From contig JAMOUV010000010.1 in assembly GCA_027067965.1 (NCBI GenBank), positions 434,001-498,000 on the forward strand: DNA of 64,000 nt. Reading direction: 5' to 3'. The translations under genes and the position numbers were made by a program. The notes beneath the pieces were generated by a model, which had not been told where the DNA came from, did not search any database, and worked only from the letters and a program-made list of their open reading frames with translations. Source of the stretch: Flavobacteriales bacterium. GTDB taxonomy: Bacteria; Bacteroidota; Bacteroidia; Flavobacteriales; Flavobacteriaceae. This document shows positions 35,000 through 44,498 of this stretch, piece after piece (positions within the stretch are counted from its first letter, which is position 1; each line of letters begins with the position of its first letter).

Positions 35000-35007
35000 C
35001 AAAGTTA
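35000..35007 (-). promoter_or_regulatory. Predicted uvrA -7 promoter box
   Basis: TAACTTTG on the minus strand, 20 bases before the uvrA start. It is an exact TAnnTTTG match with no clear -33 partner. No LexA-like palindrome was seen next to it. Confidence 0.55.
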
Positions 35008-35055
35008 CGGATTTTTCATGGTGATTTGAATTTTTTCTTATTTCGATAAGTTAGG

Positions 35056-35083
35056 TTGAATAAAATAAAAAAGATTAAATTTG
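35056..35083 (+). promoter_or_regulatory. Predicted pheS promoter, both elements
   Basis: TTG at 35056-35058 and TAAATTTG at 35076-35083, 17 bases apart: a good match to the Bacteroidota TTG-N(17-23)-TAnnTTTG pattern. The start codon follows 23 bases later. Confidence 0.65.
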
Positions 35084-35106
35084 TATCCCTTATTTTGTTT
35101 TGAATT

Positions 35107-36126
35107 ATGATACAAGACGTAGAAAAATATTTGCAAGAAGTGGAATCGTTCCGGACGGCCGATGCAAAGGAATTGGAAAATTTCCGGATTAAATTTTTGG
35201 GAAAGAAAGGCATCATTAACGATTTGTTTGCGCAATTCAAATCGGTGCCCAAGGAAGATAAACCCAAATACGGTCAATTGCTCAATAAACTGAAGAAGAC
35301 GGCCGAGGAAAAAGTAAAGACGCTTCGGGCGCAATTGGAAGCGGCCGAGGCCACCGCCCCCTCGGGCGAAGATCTGACCCGTCCGGGCTATCCCTACCCG
35401 TTGGGAGCCCGCCATCCGATTAATATCGTCAAAAACAGAATTATTGATATTTTTCGCCGTATCGGTTTTAATGTCTCGGAAGGACCGGAAATCGAAGACG
35501 ATTGGCACAATTTTACGGCCTTGAACTTGCCCGAATATCATCCGGCGCGGGACATGCAAGATACATTTTTTATTCAGCGTCATCCCGATTGGCTGTTGCG
35601 GACGCATACTTCGTCGGTACAAATCCGTTATATGGAATCGCATGATTTGCCTATTCGTACCATTTCGCCGGGGCGCGTGTACCGGAACGAGGATATTAGT
35701 GCCCGTTCGCATATTTTATTTCATCAAGTGGAAGGATTGTATATCGATACGGATGTTTCTTTTGCCGACTTGAAACAAACATTGCTATATTTTACCGAGG
35801 AAATGTTCGGAAAGTCCAAAATCCGTTTGCGACCTTCCTATTTCCCATTTACCGAACCCAGTGCCGAAGTGGATATTTATTGGGGTTTGAAAACCGAGGA
35901 TGATTATCGCATTACCAAAGGAACCGGTTGGCTTGAAATCATGGGCGCCGGCATGGTGGACCCCAACGTGTTGAAAAACATGAACATCGACCCCGAAAAA
36001 TATTCGGGTTATGCTTTCGGGATGGGAATTGAACGCATTGCCATGTTGCTTTTCGGCATTCCGGATATCAGGATGTTTTTCGAAAATGATGTGCGTTTTC
36101 TCGAACAATTCAAATCCGTATTATAA
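35107..36126 (+). CDS. pheS: Phenylalanyl-tRNA synthetase alpha subunit
   Basis: 339 residues. Catalytic subunit of the (alpha-beta)2 class II enzyme. N-terminal coiled coil (about 1-85) for tRNA contact, then the class II core: [48 protein letters not shown] (motif 1/2 region), [10 protein letters not shown], and the motif 3 region [22 protein letters not shown]. Length normal. The beta subunit gene pheT is not adjacent, as often in Bacteroidota. A carbamate kinase gene follows after five bases. Confidence 0.97.
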   Translation: MIQDVEKYLQEVESFRTADAKELENFRIKFLGKKGIINDLFAQFKSVPKEDKPKYGQLLNKLKKTAEEKVKTLRAQLEAAEATAPSGEDLTRPGYPYPLGARHPINIVKNRIIDIFRRIGFNVSEGPEIEDDWHNFTALNLPEYHPARDMQDTFFIQRHPDWLLRTHTSSVQIRYMESHDLPIRTISPGRVYRNEDISARSHILFHQVEGLYIDTDVSFADLKQTLLYFTEEMFGKSKIRLRPSYFPFTEPSAEVDIYWGLKTEDDYRITKGTGWLEIMGAGMVDPNVLKNMNIDPEKYSGYAFGMGIERIAMLLFGIPDIRMFFENDVRFLEQFKSVL

Positions 36127-36131
36127 GATTT

Positions 36132-37070
36132 ATGAAAGAGACATTAGTGGTAGCACTGGGCGGCAATGCATTGATTAAGCCCGGAGAAGAAGGTCATATT
36201 GACGAAATGCGGAAAAATATACACCAAGCCCTGCTGAATATGGCGCCGGTTGTGAGTCCGGACACGCGTGTGATTATTACCCATGGAAACGGCCCGCAAG
36301 TGGGTACGCTTTTATTAAAAAACGATGCCGGGGCACAATTATATCAAACCCCGAGCTATCCATTGGATGTTTTGGTAGCCGAAACCCAGGGCGAAATCGG
36401 CTATTTGATCGAAAGCGAGTTAAGAAATATTCTTCGAGTGGCCAATCCGGATAGGGAAGTAGTCTCATTGGTCACCATGGTAAAAGTAAATCCGGAAGAC
36501 CCGGCTTTCTCCAATCCGCAAAAACGGGTGGGAAAAATGTACTCTAAAGAAGAAGCCGCAAAATTAACACGGGAAAAAGGTTGGATTTTTGCCGAAGAAA
36601 TCAAAAACGGCACCACTGGCTACCGGCGCGTGGTTCCCTCGCCCGAACCGGTGGATATCGTTAATAAACAGGCGATTAAATCTTTATTGGAAAAAGAATT
36701 CATCATTATAACGGCCGGCGGAGGCGGAATTCCGGTATATGAAAAAGAGGGCGGATTAATTCCCGTGGAAGCCGTAATCGATAAAGATTTGGCATCAGCT
36801 CTGACTGCCGAACTGGTGGGTGCCGACCGTTTTATCATCCTGACCGATGTGCGATATGTGTACTCGAATTACGGCACGCCCGACCAAAAACCCATCAAAC
36901 GTATGACGGTAAATGAAGCCGAAGAGATGATAAATAGAGGGGAATTCGGGGCGGGCAATATGCTTCCGAAAATCAGAGCGGCGGTTCGCTTTGCCCGACG
37001 CACCGGAGCGCAAGCACTCATCACCGATTTTGAAGGACTAAAACAAGGAAAAGGAACGGTGATCGGTTAA
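36132..37070 (+). CDS. arcC: Carbamate kinase, orphan
   Basis: 312 residues, amino-acid kinase fold. Makes ATP from carbamoyl phosphate and ADP (or the reverse). Motifs: VVALGGNALIKPGEEG at the start, ITHGNGPQVGTLLLKND, ITAGGGGIPVYEKEGGL, VIDKDLASALTAELVGAD, GNMLPKIRAAVRF. All are typical of ArcC. The usual partners, arginine deiminase (arcA) and ornithine carbamoyltransferase (arcB), are absent here. It is co-transcribed with pheS, five bases upstream, and ends in a 4-base tail overlap with the convergent rhomboid gene. Confidence 0.95.
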   Translation: MKETLVVALGGNALIKPGEEGHIDEMRKNIHQALLNMAPVVSPDTRVIITHGNGPQVGTLLLKNDAGAQLYQTPSYPLDVLVAETQGEIGYLIESELRNILRVANPDREVVSLVTMVKVNPEDPAFSNPQKRVGKMYSKEEAAKLTREKGWIFAEEIKNGTTGYRRVVPSPEPVDIVNKQAIKSLLEKEFIIITAGGGGIPVYEKEGGLIPVEAVIDKDLASALTAELVGADRFIILTDVRYVYSNYGTPDQKPIKRMTVNEAEEMINRGEFGAGNMLPKIRAAVRFARRTGAQALITDFEGLKQGKGTVIG

Positions 37071-37885
37071 TTTCTGCTATTTCGCTCGCTCTCCCGGTAT
37101 AAAATTTCTTTCTCTTCCGCAGTAAGACTTTCAAATCCCGAACGGTTGATTTTATCGAGGATTTTATCCAAGCGTTTTTCGGAAGAGGTTTTGAGATTGT
37201 CATAAATTTTATGATGACTCGAGCCGGTTTTTTTTTCGGACGAAAAAATGCGTCTTTTTTTGCCGGCCAGTAACCAACCCGCCAGCATGGATGCCAAATG
37301 GGCTATATGTCCGCCGGAATTGGCCGTATTGAGTAAAAGCAAATCCAGTACGATGAAAAACAGAAAAATATGTTTGATTTTAACATCTCCCATTAAGCGG
37401 AGCGTGACGGAATAATCTCCGTATTTTCTTCCCAAATAAGCCAGCCAAATCATGTATCCCGCCGAAATGCCCGTGAGATAGACATTTGTTTCGTCTTTGT
37501 AAAAAAACGGTAAGTATTTTATACTCAACAAGAAAGCCATAGCGCCGGTAAGAATTCCTACCGCGAATAACGACATCATTTTTTTTTCATCTTCATAAGT
37601 CAGGAAAATGTTTCCTAAATAATAAAGCAACAACAGGTTGATAAAAAAACCGATAAGCCCGGTATGAATCCAGGCATAAGTGACCAATGACCAAGGTTGT
37701 TTGATAAATATTTGCCACGAACCGGGCAAGGCGAAATAACGCCACCAATGCCCCGTAGGCAAATCGAATAATAATGCCAAGAAATAAAAGACCCAAATAA
37801 TAGCCGTGGCGATGACTACCGAAGCAATCAATCGCTCGAAGGAACTATTTCCACGAAAAAAATATTTCAAATTTTGTGGAAGCAT
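37067..37885 (-). CDS. Rhomboid family protein, second copy, atypical motifs
   Basis: 272 residues with about six membrane helices between 20 and 215 and a charged tail of some 60 residues. Probable catalytic Ser141 in GISAG (usual GxSG is altered) and His196 in GHIAHLASM. The HxxxxHxxxN motif is degraded to HTGLIGFFIN: the second His is Gly. It might be active with reduced or altered specificity, or an inactive relative. The tail holds KILDKINRSGFESLTAEEKEILYRESER, a short motif I have seen at the end of many Bacteroidota rhomboids. It follows the first rhomboid by 20 bases. Confidence 0.85.
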   Translation of the reverse strand: MLPQNLKYFFRGNSSFERLIASVVIATAIIWVFYFLALLFDLPTGHWWRYFALPGSWQIFIKQPWSLVTYAWIHTGLIGFFINLLLLYYLGNIFLTYEDEKKMMSLFAVGILTGAMAFLLSIKYLPFFYKDETNVYLTGISAGYMIWLAYLGRKYGDYSVTLRLMGDVKIKHIFLFFIVLDLLLLNTANSGGHIAHLASMLAGWLLAGKKRRIFSSEKKTGSSHHKIYDNLKTSSEKRLDKILDKINRSGFESLTAEEKEILYRESERNSRN

Positions 37886-37905
37886 TTGTGATGTTCACCC
37901 GTAAT

Positions 37906-38658
37906 TTAGTAAAAATATTCATGGCGTTTTTTTCGCCAAAACCATAATAAAATCAATCCGGTCAGCGCGCCGCCTACATGAGCGAAATGCGCGATCGGTG
38001 TGTGAAAAACATTGGTAAATCCCATAAAAATATCTCCTAAAATGAGCAAAGGAATAAAATATTTTGCTTCGATGGGGTAGGGAATAAAAATCAACATCAA
38101 TTTGGCTCTGGGATAGAAGAATCCGAAGGCAACCAAGATGCCGTAAACCGCGCCCGACGCGCCGAGCATAGGGGTGGCGTAAATTTGAACTAACTTCTTG
38201 AAAGTCAACATAATATCTTGTTGATAAATAATGCCGGCATCCTGCATAATTTGTCCGAATGCTTCGGGATGCTTAAGGACCGCATCAATAATATCGGAAG
38301 GCACACCCATTTGGGTCAGTTGATCGATATAGCGGTAATAATGCCAATATTGAATGCCGGTGTAAAACAATACCGCACCGATACCCGAAATCAAAAAGAA
38401 TAATAGAAATCGTTTGGAACCGTAATGATAAACCAAGGGCGATCCGAATGCCCATAGGGCGTACATATTAAAGAGGATATGCATGGTACCTCCGTGCATA
38501 AACATGTGCGTAATAATTTGCCAAGGACGGAAATCGGGATTTTCGGGAAAATGCATGGCAAACCATTTGATCATCAAGGGTTGATTAAACATGGTTGCCA
38601 CGAACATGATAATATTTATAACGATTAAATGCCGTATGACTGCAGGTGTATTCCTCAT
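37906..38658 (-). CDS. Rhomboid family intramembrane serine protease
   Basis: 250 residues, six or so membrane helices. HxxxxHxxxN is intact (His55, His60, Asn64 in HGGTMHILFN). The catalytic Ser168 is in GASGAVYG and the catalytic His227 in AHFAHVGGALTG. An insertion of about 50 soluble residues (105-160) separates two helices and may form an extramembrane lid. It starts on the base next to the mutL stop codon; a mutL-rhomboid-rhomboid order is familiar in the phylum. Cleaves membrane proteins; substrate unknown. Confidence 0.92.
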   Translation of the reverse strand: MRNTPAVIRHLIVINIIMFVATMFNQPLMIKWFAMHFPENPDFRPWQIITHMFMHGGTMHILFNMYALWAFGSPLVYHYGSKRFLLFFLISGIGAVLFYTGIQYWHYYRYIDQLTQMGVPSDIIDAVLKHPEAFGQIMQDAGIIYQQDIMLTFKKLVQIYATPMLGASGAVYGILVAFGFFYPRAKLMLIFIPYPIEAKYFIPLLILGDIFMGFTNVFHTPIAHFAHVGGALTGLILLWFWRKKRHEYFY

Positions 38659-40485
38659 TTAAAAAAGTTTCTCGATTTGATTTTCGCTCAAGATAATGAA
38701 ATTTCGCTTTCCGGAAGGTGTTAATTCGGGTTCCGGCAAGCTGAATAGCTGGGCGATAAGATTTTGGCGTTCGTCGGAATTGAGTTTTTGACCGTTGCGG
38801 ACGGCCGATGCCATGGCCAATTTGAGGGCTAAGAAACGGTTCATATCGTCTCGGTCAATCGGCAGGTCTTCGCTTAGCGAAGCAATCAAATTTTCAACGA
38901 AATCCAATACCTGGCTTTCTTTTAGTCCCGCCGGTATGGCGGTAAACCGGAATGTACCGCCTTCGTTTTCGCCGGACAATCCCGTACGTTCGAAGAGGGT
39001 TTTGTTTTTTTCAATTAATTCTATTTCCGAATCCAACAAATCGGGAATCAACGGAAACATCAATTGCTGGGACGGAATTTTTCCCGCACTTAAATTCTTG
39101 TAATACTCTTCGAATAATATCGACACATGGGCCCGGTGTTGATTGATCATAATGATACCCGTCCGGGTATGAGTAAGTATGTATTTATCGAGCCATTGCA
39201 TACTTTCGATATCGCCTTTTATTTCTTCTTTACTAAAAATTTCTGCGGAAATTTTTTCTTCTTTGGCAGGAAAAAAATCGTTTTTTGGCGCTTGCATGAA
39301 TTCCGAAAAGTTTTCAATGGCTTTTCTCGACGGTTTTTCGAATGCCGGTTTGGAAACAAAGGGTTTGTCCGTCCCCGTTTTAAACGGATTGAAGGCCGGA
39401 TCGACATTAATTTTCGGTTCTCGACGGATGCCGCTGGATTTTACGGGCTTGTCGAAGTTCAATTCGGGCATGGTGTCGAAGTCCAAAGAAGGCATTTGAT
39501 TGAATTGCCCCAAAGCACGCCGTGTGCTGGCACGAAGGATGTTATAAACCGTATATTCATCGTCGAATTTAATTTCGGTTTTTGTCGGATGAATATTGAT
39601 GTCGATATGTTCCGGTTCAATTTCAAAATAAATAAAATAGGGTGGGATGCGTTTTTCACGCAGCAATCCTTCATATGCTTTCATCACGGCGCTATGCAAA
39701 TAAGGACTTTTGATAAAGCGTTTATTCACAAAGAAAAATTGTTCGCCGCGTTTGAGTTTGGCAAATTCGGGTTTGCCGGTATAGCCGTAGATTTTGATAT
39801 ATTCGGTTTCTTCATTGAGCGGAAGCAGACGTTCTTCCATTTTATTCCCGAAAACCGAAGTGATACGCCGAAGCAGGTTCGAGGGAAATAGCCGGTAGAG
39901 TTCATTTCCGTTATGAATGAGTGTGAATTCCAATTCGGGATAGGCCAATGCCACCCGTTGAAATTCATCGATAATATGACGCATTTCCACTTGGGGCGAT
40001 TTAAGAAACTTGCGCCGGGCGGGAACGTTAAAAAAGAGATTTTTTACGGCTACGGATGTGCCCGGGGCCGTTTGTATTGCTTCCTGAAGTTTGAATTCGC
40101 CGCCTTCGATTTTGATTAATGTACCCAGTTCCCGGTCATGCGGGCGGGTTTTCATTTCCACATGGGCCACAGCGGCAATGGATGCCAATGCTTCGCCTCG
40201 AAAACCCTTGGTTTTAATTCTAAAAAGATCTTCCGAGGATTTTATTTTGCTTGTGGCATGACGCTCAAAACTCATACGGGCATCGGTTTCGTCCATTCCG
40301 ATACCGTCATCAATGACTTGAATGAGTGATTTTCCGCCGTCTTTTACGATGAGTTTGATATGTTTGGCGCCGGCATCCACGGCGTTTTCCAAAAGTTCTT
40401 TTACCACCGAAGCGGGCCGTTGAACGACCTCCCCGGCGGCAATTTGATTGGCTATATGTTCCGGAAGCAAACGTATGATACCCAT
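38659..40485 (-). CDS. mutL: DNA mismatch repair protein MutL, endonuclease motifs degenerate
   Basis: 608 residues. The N-terminal GHKL ATPase is complete: GEVVQRPASVVKELLENAVDAGA, DDGIGM, ATSKI, TKGFRGEALASI. A linker (about 345-430) is followed by the dimerisation domain. The endonuclease motif DQHA(x)2E(x)4E reads NQHRAHVSILFE at 448-459, so the first metal-binding Asp is Asn and the first Glu is Val. The ACxxAxxxG region is AMASAVRNGQKL and the terminal CPHGRP is TPSGKRNF. I infer that it has no nicking activity, as in E. coli MutL. It couples MutS to later repair steps. Confidence 0.95.
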   Translation of the reverse strand: MGIIRLLPEHIANQIAAGEVVQRPASVVKELLENAVDAGAKHIKLIVKDGGKSLIQVIDDGIGMDETDARMSFERHATSKIKSSEDLFRIKTKGFRGEALASIAAVAHVEMKTRPHDRELGTLIKIEGGEFKLQEAIQTAPGTSVAVKNLFFNVPARRKFLKSPQVEMRHIIDEFQRVALAYPELEFTLIHNGNELYRLFPSNLLRRITSVFGNKMEERLLPLNEETEYIKIYGYTGKPEFAKLKRGEQFFFVNKRFIKSPYLHSAVMKAYEGLLREKRIPPYFIYFEIEPEHIDINIHPTKTEIKFDDEYTVYNILRASTRRALGQFNQMPSLDFDTMPELNFDKPVKSSGIRREPKINVDPAFNPFKTGTDKPFVSKPAFEKPSRKAIENFSEFMQAPKNDFFPAKEEKISAEIFSKEEIKGDIESMQWLDKYILTHTRTGIIMINQHRAHVSILFEEYYKNLSAGKIPSQQLMFPLIPDLLDSEIELIEKNKTLFERTGLSGENEGGTFRFTAIPAGLKESQVLDFVENLIASLSEDLPIDRDDMNRFLALKLAMASAVRNGQKLNSDERQNLIAQLFSLPEPELTPSGKRNFIILSENQIEKLF

Positions 40486-40486
40486 A

Positions 40487-40762
40487 TCACCAAAGCGGTA
40501 TGCCGAAATATTGTAAAATTACATATGTGATCACAAGCAGCAAAACAAGAATAATCATAAAACGAACACCGGTATTCATAAATATGTTTTTTCTTTGCGA
40601 AGCATGACGTTGAAATTGGCCGCGTATGCGTTCTTCGATTTCGGCACGTTGTGGATTTTCATGCTTCTTTTTCATGGCTTCCAAACGTTCTTTCCGTTCA
40701 TCGTAGTAACGGGGTGTGTAATCGAATTTTTTATTTTTCGGTGTATGACTGAACATGCCCAT
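40487..40762 (-). CDS. Small protein with C-terminal membrane anchor
   Basis: About 91 residues from the ATG at 40762 (another Met two codons on is equally possible; the longer frame to 40831 would run into ribH). A basic stretch (KNKKFDYTPRYYDERKERLEAMKKKHENPQRAEIEERIRGQF) is followed by one hydrophobic helix (FMIILVLLLVITYVILQYF) at the C-terminus, so it would be tail-anchored with its charged part in the cytoplasm. A similar small gene between mutL and ribH is common in Bacteroidota, where it is sometimes mislabelled as a riboflavin synthase subunit. No function is known to me. Confidence 0.75.
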   Translation of the reverse strand: MGMFSHTPKNKKFDYTPRYYDERKERLEAMKKKHENPQRAEIEERIRGQFQRHASQRKNIFMNTGVRFMIILVLLLVITYVILQYFGIPLW

Positions 40763-40809
40763 TTTAATAAAAATTTTTGACGGAAAAATCCGCGGTTGAA
40801 CTAATAAAT

Positions 40810-41298
40810 TTACGAATTCTTTTTCAACCATGCCATTTTAACGGCTGCAACCGCGCAATCGACTCCTTTGTTTCCGTGTTTGCCGCCGCTTCGATCGATG
40901 GCTTGTTGTTTGGTGTCGTCGGTGAGCACACAAAAAATAACCGGGGTATCGTTGTGAACGTTTAAATCTTTGATGCCTTGAGAGGTGGCTTGACATACAT
41001 AATCAAAATGCGGGGTTTCGCCCCGGATAATACTCCCGATGGCAATAATGGCGTCGATAAAAATATTTTTTTGCATACGTTTGACGCCGTAAATCAATTC
41101 AAAACTGCCCGGCACGTGCCAAACTTGGATATTTTCTTCCTTGACGCCTGTTTTTAACAGCGTTTCGCGGGCACCCTGAAGGAGATTTTCCGTTATTTCC
41201 GGATTCCATTCCGATACCACTATACCTATGCGGAACCCGGAAGCATCGGGAATGGAAGATTCGTCGTAATACGATAAGTTTTTTTCTCGCGTTGCCAT
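40810..41298 (-). CDS. ribH: 6,7-dimethyl-8-ribityllumazine synthase
   Basis: 162 residues. Joins the pyrimidine and the four-carbon phosphate in the penultimate step of riboflavin synthesis; forms icosahedral or pentameric shells. GIVVSEWNPEITENLL, WHVPGSFELIYGVKRM, IAIGSIIRGETPHFDYV, and NKGVDCAVAAVKMAWL are all typical. The stop codon of the TPR gene upstream overlaps its start codon by one base (TAATG), so translation is probably coupled. Other rib genes are not present. Confidence 0.96.
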   Translation of the reverse strand: MATREKNLSYYDESSIPDASGFRIGIVVSEWNPEITENLLQGARETLLKTGVKEENIQVWHVPGSFELIYGVKRMQKNIFIDAIIAIGSIIRGETPHFDYVCQATSQGIKDLNVHNDTPVIFCVLTDDTKQQAIDRSGGKHGNKGVDCAVAAVKMAWLKKNS

Positions 41299-42089
41299 TA
41301 TTGACCGTATTGGGCTTCGGCTAAGTAAATTTTGGCATCTTCCGTATAATCGGATTTAGGATAATCCTCTACTATACGTTTGAAATATTTTTCGGCTTTT
41401 TTCAAATATTTCTTTTCGCCCGTGCTTTCGTAAAGCGCCATGGCGGTTTTTCCGGCTTTCATCAAAAACATGGGAGCCGTAAAATCGTTGGAAGAAAAAT
41501 CAATGGCTTTTTCATAATATTCCAATGCATCTTCCGGTTGGTCGAGTTGCAGAAAAGAATCTCCGATCATGCCGTATGCCAAGGGTTGTAAAATCTCATC
41601 TTTGGTTTTGAATTTGCCTAATTCTTCGATGGCTTTATCAAACTCGCCCAAGTGGTAGTAAGCCACTCCGGCATAATAGTGGGCCAGTTTACCCGAAGGG
41701 GTGTTGCCGTATTCGTCGATAATGTCCAAAAATCCGTATTTGCCCTGATCGCCTTGAAGGGCTTTTTGAAAAAGTTCCTTTTGTACGGCGGGGTCCTTTT
41801 CGTCCACGGCCTTTTCAAATAGACTTTGCGCCACATACATTTCATTGGCGGCTTCGGCCCGTTTGGGAACTACAATGTTGTTATGGTAATAATAATATGC
41901 TACTACGGCCAGGGCGATAAGACCGATTGCAGTAAAAATTTTGTTTTGATATTTTTCAAGAAATTTTTCCGATTTTACTACAATATCGTCGGCACCTTCC
42001 AAACTTTTTGCCACCAAACTTTTCTCCGCTACTTTGTCCAGTCCCGTTTTCTTTACTTTTTTGTATCCTTTTTTCTTGTAAGTCGCCAT
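41298..42089 (-). CDS. TPR protein with N-terminal membrane anchor
   Basis: 263 residues. A basic cytoplasmic N-terminus (KKKGYKKVKKTGLDK) leads to one membrane helix (about 52-70), then 190 residues of tetratricopeptide-type helices outside the membrane (PSGKLAHYYAGVAYYHLGEFDKAIEEL, GDSFLQLDQPEDALEYYEKAI). The layout is like E. coli YfgM, a periplasmic chaperone linked to the translocon, but sequence support for that role is limited. It has the best-defined promoter in the window directly upstream and leads the TPR-ribH-small protein-mutL-rhomboid run. Confidence 0.85.
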   Translation of the reverse strand: MATYKKKGYKKVKKTGLDKVAEKSLVAKSLEGADDIVVKSEKFLEKYQNKIFTAIGLIALAVVAYYYYHNNIVVPKRAEAANEMYVAQSLFEKAVDEKDPAVQKELFQKALQGDQGKYGFLDIIDEYGNTPSGKLAHYYAGVAYYHLGEFDKAIEELGKFKTKDEILQPLAYGMIGDSFLQLDQPEDALEYYEKAIDFSSNDFTAPMFLMKAGKTAMALYESTGEKKYLKKAEKYFKRIVEDYPKSDYTEDAKIYLAEAQYGQ

Positions 42090-42112
42090 AATTCTTTGAT
42101 TTCTAACGTGTG

Positions 42113-42142
42113 CAAAGATACAATTTCAGCTCGATATTGCAA
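42113..42142 (-). promoter_or_regulatory. Predicted TPR-ribH operon promoter, both elements
   Basis: On the minus strand, TTG (42140-42142), a spacer of 19 bases, then TATCTTTG (42113-42120): an exact match to the Bacteroidota pattern. It lies 23 bases before the TPR gene start. Confidence 0.75.
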
Positions 42143-42231
42143 AAAGTTTTCCGGGTTGTTTTTCGCTTAATAATCGAATAAAGATTTAAGTGAAGGACCA
42201 GGTTAAATTTTTCGCTATAAAAAATTAATAT

Positions 42232-42981
42232 TTATTGGGAGTGTTTGTTTGAAGGAGAATTCTTAAGGGAGTTAAGATTTTCGCCGACCGCCGTCATATG
42301 CTTCACAATTGACCATTCTCCTTCCGGTAGCGGAGCGATAATTTCCAATTTTTGTGGCTTCACGGGGTGGTCAAACACTAATTTTCTGGCATGTAGCAAA
42401 ATGCCGCCGTTCTTCAAACTTCGTTTGGCACCATATTTCAAATCTCCTTTGACCGGATGGCCCGCTTTGGCCAATTGCGCCCTGATTTGATGATGGCGTC
42501 CTGTTTTCAAATCAATTTCCAGCAGGGCATATCGATCGCCTTTTTTCAACACTTTATAATGCAACTCCGCTTTTTTGGCACCCGGGGTTTCCCGTAAAAA
42601 AACCGTGGTTTTGTTATTCTTCGGATTTTTTTTCAAATAATGAATCAAGGTATCCTGCGTTTTTTCCGGAATGCCTTCGACCACCGCCCAATAGGTTTTT
42701 TTTATGCGGTGTGACTGAAGCATTTTATTGAGCCGGCTTAGGGCTTTGGATGTTTTGGCAAAGATAAGGGCACCGCTTGTAGGACGGTCCAAACGATGAA
42801 CCACACCCAGAAAGACATTTCCGGGTTTTTGATATTTTCGTTTGATGTATTTCTTTATTTTATCCGGTAGCGATTCGTCTCCCGTGCGGTCGTTTTGCGA
42901 AATATCGCCGGGTTTTTTATTAACCACTATGAGGTGATTATCTTCATGAAGAATTTCAAGTTCAGTAGGATTCCGACTCAT
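42232..42981 (-). CDS. RluA-family pseudouridine synthase
   Basis: 249 residues, no S4 domain. Converts uridine to pseudouridine in rRNA or tRNA. The catalytic Asp65 is in [17 protein letters not shown], the class signature; [26 protein letters not shown] is the RluA substrate-binding part. Position in RNA cannot be assigned from sequence; similarity to RluC/RluD/TruC-type proteins is general. It begins 20 bases inside the 3' end of panB, so it is translated in the same operon. The C-terminus has a short polar tail. Confidence 0.92.
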   Translation of the reverse strand: MSRNPTELEILHEDNHLIVVNKKPGDISQNDRTGDESLPDKIKKYIKRKYQKPGNVFLGVVHRLDRPTSGALIFAKTSKALSRLNKMLQSHRIKKTYWAVVEGIPEKTQDTLIHYLKKNPKNNKTTVFLRETPGAKKAELHYKVLKKGDRYALLEIDLKTGRHHQIRAQLAKAGHPVKGDLKYGAKRSLKNGGILLHARKLVFDHPVKPQKLEIIAPLPEGEWSIVKHMTAVGENLNSLKNSPSNKHSQ

Positions 42982-43774
42982 TGGGAAAGTCCCCTGATTT
43001 TACGTCTTGGCGATAGCGTTCGAAGGCGTCTTTCATATCGGTAAACAAATCGAGATAACGCCTCAGAAAACGAGGATTGAAATCTTTGGTCATGCCCAAC
43101 ATATCATGGGTAACCAATACTTGACCGTCCACATCAGGTCCCGCACCGATGCCGATCACGGGAATTTTTAATGATTCGGCCACTTTTTTTCCCAATTCGG
43201 CCGGAATTTTTTCAAGCACCAAAGCAAATACACCCAATTCTTCCAACAAATGGGCGTCTTCCACAAGTTTTTTGGCTTCGGCTTCTTCTTTGGCCCGAAC
43301 GGTATAAGTGCCGAATTTATAAATGGACTGGGGAATCAATCCCAAATGCCCCATTACCGGAATACCGGCCGACAAAATTCTTTCGACGGATTCTTTTACT
43401 TCTCTACCGCCTTCAAGTTTTACGGCATGTCCGCCCGATTCTTTCATGATGCGTATGGCCGAGTCCAGTGCCCTTTTCGAATTGCCTTGATAAGTCCCGA
43501 AAGGCATATCCACCACCACCAACGCCCGGTCCACTCCTCGAACCACGGATTGTGCATGATAAATCATTTGGTCCAAAGTGATGGGAAGCGTCGTCTCGTG
43601 ACCGGCCATCACATTCGAAGCGGAATCACCCACCAAAAGCACATCGATTTTGGCCGCATCCAATATGCGCGCCATGGTATAATCGTAAGCCGTGAGCATC
43701 GAAATTTTCTCGCCCCGGCACTTCATGTCATAAAGCACCTTGGTGGTGATTTTTTTATATTCTTTTTTGTCCAT
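42962..43774 (-). CDS. panB: Ketopantoate hydroxymethyltransferase
   Basis: 270 residues, TIM barrel. Adds a hydroxymethyl group from methylene-THF to 2-oxoisovalerate, the first committed step to pantothenate and CoA. Motifs: [99 protein letters not shown]. The metal-binding and active-site residues in these are intact. It starts five bases after the crp/fnr gene and overlaps rluA. Confidence 0.97.
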   Translation of the reverse strand: MDKKEYKKITTKVLYDMKCRGEKISMLTAYDYTMARILDAAKIDVLLVGDSASNVMAGHETTLPITLDQMIYHAQSVVRGVDRALVVVDMPFGTYQGNSKRALDSAIRIMKESGGHAVKLEGGREVKESVERILSAGIPVMGHLGLIPQSIYKFGTYTVRAKEEAEAKKLVEDAHLLEELGVFALVLEKIPAELGKKVAESLKIPVIGIGAGPDVDGQVLVTHDMLGMTKDFNPRFLRRYLDLFTDMKDAFERYRQDVKSGDFPNESESY

Positions 43775-43779
43775 AAAAT

Positions 43780-44469
43780 TTAGGTCAAAATGCCTTCGGC
43801 GATTTGTTTGAGTTTGGTTTTATCCAAAAGTTTGATCTTTTTGGCTTTGGTATAAATAATACCGTCTTTTTTCAAGGAAGATAATACGCGAATAACGGAT
43901 TCAGAAGCAGTACCGATAATACTGGATAATTCTTCCCGCGATAAAGCAATGTTGATATTTCCTTCAATATCGGTACCGAAAATTTCTTCCAGTTGCAATA
44001 ATGTTTCGGCTAATCTCTCCTTCACGGTGTGATTGGAAAGATTGGTAATAAACATATTGGCATGTTTCAAATCTTCACTCAACATCTTCATGATACGACG
44101 GGAAAAATTGGTATTCTCCAACATTTCTTCGAAAGCGGTTTTGGGAATAAAACAAGCGGTGATATCTTCAATGGCTTGAAAATTCAAACTGGCGGGCTCA
44201 TTGCTGATTACCGAACGGTATCCAATCAAATTTCCCGATTTAACGAAACGGACGATCTGCTCCTTACCCATCGAATTATATCGTGTCATCTTGCCTTTAC
44301 CCGACATGATGCAAAATATTCCGTTAATCATTTGTCCTTCGTTAATCAATGTATCTCCTTTACGGTAATGAACCACTTTTTTATACATTGCCAACCGGTC
44401 CAACTCCTCCGAACTCAATTCTTTGATGGCATTTAAATGACGAATTAAACATTGATTACAATTTCTCAT
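43780..44469 (-). CDS. Crp/Fnr family transcription regulator with four cysteines
   Basis: 229 residues. Cyclic-nucleotide-binding-like domain (about 20-135), long dimer helix, winged helix-turn-helix (about 150-225) with recognition region [23 protein letters not shown]. The cAMP-contact pattern is absent. Cys4 and Cys7 (CNQC), Cys53 and Cys106 are the only cysteines; E. coli FNR binds its 4Fe-4S cluster with three N-terminal Cys and one in the sensory domain. Oxygen or redox sensing is therefore possible but unproven, and Cys53/Cys106 are not at the same spacing. It leads an operon with panB and an RluA synthase. A perfect -7 box lies upstream. Confidence 0.88.
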   Translation of the reverse strand: MRNCNQCLIRHLNAIKELSSEELDRLAMYKKVVHYRKGDTLINEGQMINGIFCIMSGKGKMTRYNSMGKEQIVRFVKSGNLIGYRSVISNEPASLNFQAIEDITACFIPKTAFEEMLENTNFSRRIMKMLSEDLKHANMFITNLSNHTVKERLAETLLQLEEIFGTDIEGNINIALSREELSSIIGTASESVIRVLSSLKKDGIIYTKAKKIKLLDKTKLKQIAEGILT

Positions 44470-44490
44470 TTTTGATGAATTTTATCATAA

Positions 44491-44498
44491 CAAATATA
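44491..44498 (-). promoter_or_regulatory. Predicted crp/fnr -7 promoter box
   Basis: TATATTTG on the minus strand, 21 bases before the start codon. Further upstream, CTGATATATCTCAG (44518-44531) is a near-palindrome that could be a regulator site, but with one copy this is weak. Confidence 0.5.
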
